From Acidobacteriota bacterium (GTDB lineage Bacteria > Acidobacteriota > Vicinamibacteria > Vicinamibacterales > Fen-181), in assembly GCA_021779795.1 (NCBI GenBank), contig JAJXZZ010000022.1:1-14365 (forward strand): a stretch of DNA of 14,365 nucleotides, in the 5' to 3' direction. The position numbers and the translations under genes were made by a program. The notes beneath the pieces are model-generated. The model made no database searches. It saw only the letters and a list, made by a program, of their open reading frames with translations, and was not told where the DNA came from. Positions 1-5,478 of the stretch are shown here, one piece after another (position 1 is the first letter of the stretch; each line of letters opens with the position of its first letter).

Positions 1-1153
1 GGAAGGACCCGGACTTCGGCGGCTCGGGCGCGCCCGCGGCGGCGATGTAGCCGTACAGCGTGTCGCCCGGGCTGATGGAGAAGGCCGGCAGCTTGACGTT
101 CACGTTGTCCACCGACGCCACGCCGATCACCTTCTGGCCCACGCCCGGCGCGGACGCCGAGTACAAGCCGTACGAACCCTCGTTGCCGATCGACGCCACG
201 ACGACGACGCCCTGGTTCACGAGCCGGGTCGCGGCCACGGCCGACGGGTACTCCGGCCACTGGAAGGCCGACCCGATGCTCATGTTGACCACCTGCATGC
301 CGTCGGCCAGCGCCCGCTCCATGGCGGCAATCATTACGTCGTCGCTGGTCGATCCCGCGCAGCCGAACACCCGGTAAGCGCCGAAGCTGACTTCGGGCGC
401 CACGCCGGTCACCTCGCCCTTGGCGCCGACGATCCCGGACACGTGCGTGCCGTGGCCGGCGCAGTCGTCCGGGTACGGGTCGGGCACCAGGACGGGGTTG
501 GACCCGGCGTCGTAGGCGTCGCCGACGAAATCCCACCCGGTGATGACGCGGGAGGTCGGGAAGACGTGGCTGTTCTCGCGGGCGATGCCGTCGCCGCCGA
601 GGTCGGGATGGTCGTAGTCGATGCCGGTGTCGATGATGCCGACCTTGACACCCTTGCCGGTGTAGCCAAGCTCGCTCTGCACGATGTCGGCGCCGATCAT
701 GCCGATCGAGTAGAAAAGATCGGGCGCGCTGCCGGCTCCTTCGATGGGAGGCGGAGGCGCGGCCGTCGTTCCGACCGGGTAGACCGCCACCACGCCCGCG
801 GTCCGGGCGAGCGCCGGGACCTGCGACGGGGCGATCCGCACCGAGAACCCGTTGAACAGCGAGTTGTAGGCGAAGCGCTCCTTGAACTTGAGACCGGCCT
901 TCGCCGCGGCGAGCCGGAACGCGTTCTTCTCGGCGTTGAGCGACGACAGCCGACCGCCGGCGGCGAGCGGCGGGCCGGCCAGTTCGACGAACCAGAGCGA
1001 AGACGTCTCGTTGACGGCGGCGGCGCTGGAGATCTCGTTCGCCGGCGTCTGCCCGACGAGGGTGACCCGGGGCGACTGCGCGCCCACGCCGACCATGAGC
1101 ACCGCGGCGACGATGGCGCCGGTCAGCGCCAGGACGACCTTTCGATACGCCAT
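1..1153 (-). CDS. Secreted subtilisin-like (S8) serine protease, C-terminal part beyond the window
   Basis: The gene starts at ATG 1153 and stays open to the left edge, so about 384 residues are visible. A strong ribosome-binding site (GGAAGGAGGAG) lies just upstream of the ATG. Residues 1-25 form a Sec signal peptide (MAYRKVV, a hydrophobic run, then GVGAQS). Residues about 30-130 look like an I9-type inhibitory propeptide. The catalytic domain begins near residue 165: the Asp motif VGIIDTGIDYDHPD has its catalytic Asp at 175, and the His motif GHGTHVSG has His at 234. NMSIGS and VVVASIGNEG follow, as expected around the oxyanion region. The end of the visible part (GQKVIGVASVDN onward) resembles the entry to a PA-type insertion common in large secreted subtilases. 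The catalytic Ser (GTSM) would lie outside the window. The likely role is secreted protein degradation. S8 membership is near certain; the substrate is unknown. Confidence 0.93.
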   Translation of the reverse strand, partial: MAYRKVVLALTGAIVAAVLMVGVGAQSPRVTLVGQTPANEISSAAAVNETSSLWFVELAGPPLAAGGRLSSLNAEKNAFRLAAAKAGLKFKERFAYNSLFNGFSVRIAPSQVPALARTAGVVAVYPVGTTAAPPPPIEGAGSAPDLFYSIGMIGADIVQSELGYTGKGVKVGIIDTGIDYDHPDLGGDGIARENSHVFPTSRVITGWDFVGDAYDAGSNPVLVPDPYPDDCAGHGTHVSGIVGAKGEVTGVAPEVSFGAYRVFGCAGSTSDDVMIAAMERALADGMQVVNMSIGSAFQWPEYPSAVAATRLVNQGVVVVASIGNEGSYGLYSASAPGVGQKVIGVASVDNVNVKLPAFSISPGDTLYGYIAAAGAPEPPKSGSF

Positions 1154-1621
1154 GACTCCTCCTTCCCTGGTGAACGGCCAGTCCCCTCGGGCGGGACCCG
1201 AACGGAACGAGAACCGAGGACGGGGGCGAAGGATGTCGAACGGCGGTCTCGCGAAGAGCGACCGCCGGTCAACGCCGCGGACAGGCGGCCCAGACACGGG
1301 TCGTGAGACGAGTAGCTAAAAATAACGTGCAAATTGTCTGCCCGACCAGCCAGCTCATGCGAAGTGCGGGCAAGAGGCTGAAAGCCCGGCAGTAAGCGAG
1401 ATCGCGATCGCTCAGGCCCCTGGTGAAGTCAACGCCTCTGCCGACAGTTGTCCGCCTGGGCGTGGAAATTCAGCCTCGGCATTTGAACGGGAGAGACTCA
1501 GGGGAGGAAGGCGCGAACTGAAGGTGAGTGGCAGGGTGGGTGTGGTCCGCCTTCGCGGCACGCTCGCACCGCTGGCCTGCCAGCCGTAGCCAGCGAGCGA
1601 AGCGAGCGGTTTGGCGAAGGC
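1154..1621. other. Intergenic gap between the protease and tRNA-Ser, no convincing gene
   Basis: This 468-base stretch has reading frames in several directions, but they are low-complexity, Arg-rich translations without a ribosome-binding site or family motif. An AT-rich patch at about 1313-1340 is the only likely place for the protease promoter, but I could not assign a clean -35/-10 pair. Close to the tRNA 3' end there is a run of AGCG-type direct repeats (about 1590-1608), framed by a 7-base inverted repeat (GCCAGCC 1579-1585 with GGCTGGC 1619-1625). Nothing else was recognised. Confidence 0.5.
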
Positions 1622-1712
1622 TGGCGGAGAGGGTGGGATTCGAACCCACGTGCCGCTTACGCGACAAGACGCTTTCGAGGCGCCCCCGTTACGACCACTT
1701 CGGTACCTCTCC
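1622..1712 (-). tRNA. tRNA-Ser, anticodon CGA, CCA end encoded
   Basis: Read on the minus strand from 1712, the acceptor strand GGAGAGG pairs fully with CCTCTCC, followed by discriminator G (1625) and an encoded CCA (1624-1622). The anticodon arm is GGCGC, loop CTCGAAA, GCGTC (one G-T pair), giving anticodon CGA, which reads UCG serine codons. A long variable arm of class II type follows (TGTCGC, four-base loop, GCGGCA), then a perfect T arm GTGGG-TTCGAAT-CCCAC. The long variable arm and discriminator G are the serine identity elements. No intron or mismatch in the acceptor stem is visible. Confidence 0.97.
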
Positions 1713-1737
1713 GCAGGTGGGGAAAGCGCAGCAATCC

Positions 1738-1766
1738 ATTGTAGCCGAGGCCCGCGTTTCAGCCAA
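1738..1766 (-). promoter_or_regulatory. Probable sigma-70 promoter of tRNA-Ser
   Basis: On the minus strand, TTGGCT (1766-1761) is separated by exactly 17 bases from TACAAT (1743-1738). Transcription would start near 1731, about 19 bases before the mature tRNA 5' end at 1712, a normal leader for a tRNA gene. Both hexamers are near consensus in a GC-rich context. The assignment is by pattern and spacing only. Confidence 0.65.
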
Positions 1767-1830
1767 CAGGCAGGGCGGGCGGGGGTCGGCCCGCGGCGCA
1801 CGTCGCGCGTCTCCCGGCCGTGAGCCGCGC

Positions 1831-1907
1831 TACTTCCTACCTCGTACTTCCTACCTCGTACTTCCTACTTCGTACTTCGTACTTCCTACTTCGTACTTCG
1901 TACTTCT
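1831..1907. repeat. Heptamer tandem repeat, eleven units of TACYTCN
   Basis: Eleven uninterrupted 7-base units run through this stretch. They vary only at position 4 (T or C) and position 7 (C, G or T); TACTTCG, TACTTCC and TACCTCG are the main variants. A partial 14-base higher-order pattern (C-ending then G-ending unit) is visible. The array lies between the tRNA-Ser promoter and the 3' end of tadA. It is AT-richer than its surroundings and strongly strand-asymmetric (pyrimidine-rich on the plus strand). It could be translated, but only into a low-complexity peptide. Confidence 0.93.
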
Positions 1908-1927
1908 CAGCTCTCCCCCTCTCCCCC

Positions 1928-2389
1928 TCACCGTCTCTCCCTGAAGAACCCCTGGATGATCTCGCGGCACTCTTCGGCGAGCACGCCCTGCACCACCTCG
2001 AACGAGTGGTTGAGGCCCGGCGACTCGTGGGCCCGGAGGGCCGACTCGATGGCGCCGCTCTTCGGCTCGAGCGCGCCGAAGACGAGCGTGCCGATGCGGG
2101 CGTGCACCACGGCGCCGACGCACATCAGGCACGGCTCCACGGTGACGTAGAGCGTCGCCCCGGTCAGCCGGTAGTTTCCCGTCCGGCGCGCCGCCGCGCG
2201 GATGGCGACGATCTCGGCGTGCGCCGTCGGGTCGTGGCTGCCGATCGGCTGGTTGAAGCCGGCGCCGGCGATCTCGCCGCCGATCACGACGACGGCGCCG
2301 ACCGGGACCTCGCCGGCGGCCGCGCCGAGCCTGGCCTGGTCGAGGGCGGCCTGCATGAAGGCCTGGTGATCCGGCTCAGGCGCGGCCAT
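1928..2389 (-). CDS. tadA: tRNA-specific adenosine deaminase
   Basis: This 153-residue protein has the cytidine/deoxycytidylate-deaminase fold with TadA-type signatures. The zinc and catalytic motif HAE is at residues 57-59 (His57 ligand, Glu59 proton shuttle). The second zinc motif PCLMC is at 86-90 (Cys87, Cys90), followed by GAVVHARI and the TadA-like EPKSGAIES at about 108-116. TadA deaminates the wobble adenosine of tRNA-Arg(ACG) to inosine in the cytoplasm and is usually essential. Length is normal for the family. The ATG at 2389 lies inside the end of the upstream aldolase gene (14-base overlap), suggesting translational coupling. The frame stays open far upstream, but only this ATG gives a family-like N-terminus. 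A related nucleoside deaminase such as guanine deaminase is the main alternative. Confidence 0.9.
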   Translation of the reverse strand: MAAPEPDHQAFMQAALDQARLGAAAGEVPVGAVVVIGGEIAGAGFNQPIGSHDPTAHAEIVAIRAAARRTGNYRLTGATLYVTVEPCLMCVGAVVHARIGTLVFGALEPKSGAIESALRAHESPGLNHSFEVVQGVLAEECREIIQGFFRERR

Positions 2390-3161
2390 CGCCCTCGCCC
2401 CCGGCCGCCGCGGCGCGCAGCCGGGCGGCCGCCTCGCCGAGCAGCAGCGTGTCGGTGGCCGCGCAGACGAGCGAGTACCCTTCGGCAAAGGCCCGGCGCG
2501 CCGACTCGGCATCGCCGAAGAACACGCCGCACGGCAGCGGCCTCGCCGCGCAGGCCGACCGGATCCTCGCCATCGCGGCCCGCACCTCGGGCGCCCCGAT
2601 CTCGCCCGGCCGGCCGAGGCTGGCCGACAGGTCGAACGGCCCGACGAACACCGCGCCGAGGCCGGCGACGGCGGCAATCTCCTCGATGTTCGCCGCCCCC
2701 TCCGCGTCCTCCACCTGCGCCACCACGACCGTGGCGGCGTTGTCGCCGGCGATCGCCTCGCGCAACCGGCGGCCGTAGCGCTGCGCGCGGCAGACGCCGA
2801 TGCTGCGCGCGCCGTCCGGCGGGTACTTCGCCGCCCGCACGGCCGCGCGCGCCGCGTCCGCGCTCGCCACGTGCGGCACGATGATCCCGTCGGCGCCCGC
2901 GTCGAGCGCCTTCCCCACAAGGTTCGGCTCGTTCGCCGGCACGCGCACCAGGCACGCGCACGAGGCGGCCACCGCCTGCAGCATCCGCTGCACGGCCTCG
3001 AAGTCGAGCAGGCCGTGCTCCATGTCCACGAACAGCCAGTCGAACCCGGCGCCCGCCACGAGCTCGGCAATTTCCGGCGAGGGCAGCGTCAGCAGCGTGC
3101 CCAGCAGTCTCTCGCCGCGGGCAAGGCGGGCGGGGAAATCGGCGACTGGATGGCCCGACAT
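2376..3161 (-). CDS. HpcH/HpaI-family class II aldolase
   Basis: The 261-residue protein is a single TIM-barrel of the HpcH/HpaI family. These enzymes are metal-dependent pyruvate-enolate aldolases that cleave 4-hydroxy-2-oxo acids or 2-keto-3-deoxy sugar acids to pyruvate and an aldehyde. Visible signatures are DMEHG with the catalytic His at 49, RVP with Arg73 for pyruvate binding, GADGIIVPHV at 89-98, the metal ligand Glu151 in AQVEDAEG, and the metal ligand Asp177 in VGPFDLSASLG. The spacing fits the HpaI/GarL pattern and the length is typical. The start at ATG 3161 is preceded by GAGGG about 10 bases away. The gene is followed by tadA with a 14-base overlap. The substrate (aromatic catabolite versus sugar acid) cannot be read from the sequence. 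Confidence 0.9.
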   Translation of the reverse strand: MSGHPVADFPARLARGERLLGTLLTLPSPEIAELVAGAGFDWLFVDMEHGLLDFEAVQRMLQAVAASCACLVRVPANEPNLVGKALDAGADGIIVPHVASADAARAAVRAAKYPPDGARSIGVCRAQRYGRRLREAIAGDNAATVVVAQVEDAEGAANIEEIAAVAGLGAVFVGPFDLSASLGRPGEIGAPEVRAAMARIRSACAARPLPCGVFFGDAESARRAFAEGYSLVCAATDTLLLGEAAARLRAAAAGGEGDGRA

Positions 3162-3168
3162 GGAGGTG

Positions 3169-3196
3169 TTCCCTCGTCCCTGTTCCCTATTCCCTT
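3169..3196. repeat. Four heptamer units of KTCCCTN at a gene junction
   Basis: Four exact 7-base units with consensus KTCCCTN lie back to back across the stop codon of the zinc-ribbon gene and the leader of the aldolase gene. The same unit type recurs at 5481-5501. Like the larger array at 1831-1907 it has a period of seven and is pyrimidine-rich on the plus strand. Confidence 0.75.
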
Positions 3197-3522
3197 GCCG
3201 TCTGGCAGTTCCAGCAGATGTCGAACGTGCCGTCGTTCCGCTCGTGGCAGCAGGGGCACTCCCACGGCCGGAACGCCGGTGCGCCCTTCCGGGCGCTGGC
3301 CTTCCTCTCTTCCAGGAACTCGTTCACCACGTCCTGGGCGTCGTCCACCTGGTCCTCGGGCACGAGCACCTCGACCTTGGCCACCGCGCCATTCCCCGGC
3401 GGCGCCGGCACGACACCGTCGCTGACACGCGCCGGGATCTCCTCGGCCTCGAGCAGGCTGTAGAGCATCGCGGTTTCGGTCGCCGACCCGGCGTAGACGA
3501 TGACCCAGGGCGCTGACGCCAT
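3187..3522 (-). CDS. DUF2007-like signal-transducing domain protein with C-terminal zinc ribbon
   Basis: This 111-residue protein starts at ATG 3522. The frame extends upstream to 3603, but that extension is Pro/Gly/Arg-rich and lacks a ribosome-binding site. Residues 1-70 (WVIVYAGSATETAMLYSLLEAEEIPARV, then VEVLVPEDQVDDAQDVVNEFL) follow the ferredoxin-like pattern of the DUF2007 family (named in Pfam as a putative prokaryotic signal-transducing protein). Residues 87-107 form a small zinc ribbon, with Cys89/Cys92 and Cys103/Cys106 in two CxxC pairs. The combination suggests a small cytoplasmic adaptor or regulatory protein. The ribbon may bind zinc, nucleic acid or a partner. It lies directly upstream of the aldolase (25 bases) and may be co-transcribed with it and tadA. 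No biochemical function is known to me. Confidence 0.75.
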   Translation of the reverse strand: MASAPWVIVYAGSATETAMLYSLLEAEEIPARVSDGVVPAPPGNGAVAKVEVLVPEDQVDDAQDVVNEFLEERKASARKGAPAFRPWECPCCHERNDGTFDICWNCQTARE

Positions 3523-3530
3523 AGGGCCAG

Positions 3531-3539
3531 AGCATAGCA
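3531..3539 (-). promoter_or_regulatory. Possible extended -10 promoter for the zinc-ribbon gene
   Basis: On the minus strand TATGCT (3536-3531) is preceded by TGC, giving an extended -10 element. Transcription would start around 3524, only a few bases before ATG 3522, so the message would be almost leaderless. No ribosome-binding site is visible before this ATG, which fits. No -35 element is evident. This is a weak call. Confidence 0.3.
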
Positions 3540-3642
3540 CGGAGGGCGAGCCGGTTCGCGGGCCAGGCCGCGAGCCAGGGCCAGGGGCCGCCCCTCCTGT
3601 CACGCCGCCGCGGCTTCCTGTGTCTTATGATCGGAAAGACAC

Positions 3643-4158
3643 ATGTCGAAATTCCGGAAGCGCCCGACCGAACCCGCCCCGAAGGGCTTCGTCGCCGCCG
3701 TGTGGCGGCGCCGCGAGCCGATCCTCTGGGCGCTGCTCGTCGTCTTTGCCGTCGCGACGCAGTGGCCGATGCTGAAGGGCTGGTACTACCGCGCCGCCGG
3801 GACGCCCGAGCCGCCGAACGGCATCCACTGGCAGACCAATTTCCAGACGGCGCTCGATCGGGCCAAGGCGCGGCACAGCCTGGTGCTCGTCGACTTCTCC
3901 GCCACCTGGTGCCCGCCGTGCCTGGCGATGAAGCACGACGTCTGGCCGAACGCGGACGTGACGGCGCTCGTGAAGAAGTCGTTCGTCCCGGTCTCGATCG
4001 ACATCGACCACGACAACGGCCTGTCCGGCATGTACAACGTCTCGGGCATCCCCGCGGTGCTCGTGCTCGACGCCAGCGGCCGGGTGCTCCGCCGGCACGA
4101 CGGCTACCTCCCGGTCGGCGGCATGCTGCAGTTCCTCGACCCCGCGAACGCCAACTGA
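3643..4158 (+). CDS. Membrane-anchored thioredoxin-like protein with CPPC active site
   Basis: The 171-residue protein has a basic N-terminus (residues 1-24, many Lys/Arg) and one membrane segment at about 26-42 (EPILWALLVVFAVAT). This places the rest outside the membrane, in the periplasm. The thioredoxin-like domain covers about 62-165. The active site is WCPPC (Cys90 and Cys93) after VLVDFSA, and the cis-proline is Pro137 in VSGIPAVLVLD. The motif and the TNFQTALDRAKA lead-in resemble the DsbD C-terminal domain or thioredoxin_7-type reductants rather than housekeeping TrxA. A role in periplasmic disulfide exchange is likely; the partner is unknown. ATG 3643 is preceded by GGAAAG. It precedes the exported PLP enzyme by 61 bases. 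Confidence 0.88.
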   Translation: MSKFRKRPTEPAPKGFVAAVWRRREPILWALLVVFAVATQWPMLKGWYYRAAGTPEPPNGIHWQTNFQTALDRAKARHSLVLVDFSATWCPPCLAMKHDVWPNADVTALVKKSFVPVSIDIDHDNGLSGMYNVSGIPAVLVLDASGRVLRRHDGYLPVGGMLQFLDPANAN

Positions 4159-4163
4159 CGATG

Positions 4164-4216
4164 TAGAATCCCCTCGCGCGCGCCTCCGGCCAGGCCCGGC
4201 GCTCTCACGCGAGGGG
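4164..4216 (+). promoter_or_regulatory. Candidate promoter and 9-base inverted repeat covering the Shine-Dalgarno of the aminotransferase gene
   Basis: CCCCTCGCG (4170-4178) is the perfect reverse complement of CGCGAGGGG (4208-4216), which contains the ribosome-binding site of the gene starting at 4220. A TAGAAT hexamer (4164-4169) immediately precedes the left arm and could be a -10 element with transcription starting near 4176. If so, only transcripts reading through from the upstream gene would contain the complete left arm and be able to fold over the ribosome-binding site. The pairing is seen directly; its function is inferred. Confidence 0.4.
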
Positions 4217-4219
4217 AAC

Positions 4220-5476
4220 ATGACGCCACCAGCCGCCCGCTCCCGCCGGTCGTTCATCGCGTCGATGGGACTGCTCTCCGCGGTGCCGCTCTCCGCCTCG
4301 GCGTGGAGGACGGCGCCCGGGCTGCCGGCGGCCCAGGCCGGCCCGCGCCCGCAGGGCCTCGCCCTCCACGCCGACGACTTCCTCTTCGCGCGGGGGCTCG
4401 TCTACCTCCAGACGGGCTCGCTCGGCCCGACGCCGCGCCCCGTGATGGACCGGGCCATCGCCGCGTGGAAGCAACTCGAGGAGAACCCGGTCTTCTACGC
4501 CTACGGCCCGCAGGAGCAGGCCATGGAGGACACGCGCGCCAAGGTGGCGGCGCTCGTCGGGTGCGACACGGAGGAGCTGCTCGTCACGCGCAGCACGACC
4601 GAGGGGATGAACTGGGTGGCGCAGGGCCTCGGCCTGACGGCGGGGGACCGCGTGCTGACGACCGACCAGGAGCACCCGGGCGGCCGCGTGTGCTGGGATT
4701 ACCTGGCCCGCAAGCACGGCGTCGGGATCGACGTCGTCGCCATCGCCCCCGGGGAGCGCGACGGCGGCGCGATCGTCGACCGGTTCGCGAAGGCGGTGAC
4801 GCCGCGGACGCGCGTCTTCTCGTTCTCGCACCTGCTCACGAGCACCGGCCTGCGCATGCCGGTGGCCGCCCTGTGCGAGCTGGCGCGCCGCCGCGGCGCG
4901 CTGTCGGTGGTGGACGGCGCGCAGGCGGTCGGAGGCGTCGCGGTGGACGTGCGGGCCCTCGGCTGCGACGTGTACGTCTCGAGCGGCCACAAGTGGCTGC
5001 TGGCGCCGCCCGGCACCGGCCTCGTCTACCTGAACAAGGCCATCGGCCGCGCCGTCGATCCGATCCCGCTGCAGGCCGGCCGCCGCGTCTACTCGGCCTC
5101 GTCCGGCGTGACGAACATCCCCGGCGTCCTGGCGATGGCCACGGCCGTGGACTACGTCACGACGATCGGCGCCGCCCGGATCGAGCAGCACAACCTCGCG
5201 CTGCGCCGCCGCCTGTGGACGGCGCTCGAGTCGCTGCCGTCCCTGCGCATCGTCAGCCCGCCGGACGGCCCGCTCGCCTCGCCGATGCTCTCGTACGCCC
5301 TGCCGGACGCGGTGAAGGCCGACGACCTCTGCAACCGCCTCATGGCGCGCCACCGCGTGGTGGTCAAGATCGTGCCCGGCGAGTGGTTCAACGGCCACCG
5401 CATCTCGACGCACCTGTTCAACACGGACGAGGACGTGGACGCGCTGGCCGAGGCGCTGAAGGCCGAACTGGGGTGA
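4220..5476 (+). CDS. Tat-exported class V aminotransferase-like PLP enzyme
   Basis: The protein is 418 residues. The N-terminus carries a twin-arginine signal (SRRSFIASMG at 8-17, followed by a hydrophobic stretch and ASA/AQA-type cleavage sites near 26-40), so a folded, cofactor-loaded enzyme is probably exported. The rest is a fold-type I PLP enzyme of the cysteine desulfurase/isopenicillin N epimerase group. It shows YLQTGSLGPTP at 62-72, TRSTTEGMNW at 123-132, VVDGAQAVGG at 230-239 with Asp232 for the PLP nitrogen, SSGHKWLLAPPGTG at 254-267 with Lys258 as the Schiff-base lysine, and a C-terminal RISTHLFNT with Arg394 as probable carboxylate anchor. No active-site cysteine loop typical of NifS/IscS is evident, so racemase, epimerase or lyase chemistry is as likely as desulfuration. 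GAGGGG lies 4 bases before the ATG. It converges tail to tail with the next gene. Confidence 0.9.
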   Translation: MTPPAARSRRSFIASMGLLSAVPLSASAWRTAPGLPAAQAGPRPQGLALHADDFLFARGLVYLQTGSLGPTPRPVMDRAIAAWKQLEENPVFYAYGPQEQAMEDTRAKVAALVGCDTEELLVTRSTTEGMNWVAQGLGLTAGDRVLTTDQEHPGGRVCWDYLARKHGVGIDVVAIAPGERDGGAIVDRFAKAVTPRTRVFSFSHLLTSTGLRMPVAALCELARRRGALSVVDGAQAVGGVAVDVRALGCDVYVSSGHKWLLAPPGTGLVYLNKAIGRAVDPIPLQAGRRVYSASSGVTNIPGVLAMATAVDYVTTIGAARIEQHNLALRRRLWTALESLPSLRIVSPPDGPLASPMLSYALPDAVKADDLCNRLMARHRVVVKIVPGEWFNGHRISTHLFNTDEDVDALAEALKAELG

Positions 5477-5478
5477 GC

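Noticed and set aside
443..1306. Plus-strand frame opposite the S8 protease
   Set aside because: Arg/Asp-rich low-complexity translation; the minus-strand protease with signal peptide and catalytic Asp and His motifs explains the region.
1412..1823. Reading frames across the tRNA-Ser on both strands, with peptides such as GGIRTHVPLTRQDAFEAPP and VSGTWVRIPPSPP
   Set aside because: These are the well-known spurious translations of a tRNA-Ser gene and its complement; the tRNA structure explains the sequence.
1831..1907. Possible CRISPR array
   Set aside because: The units are 7 bases, contiguous and without unique spacers, so it is a simple tandem repeat.
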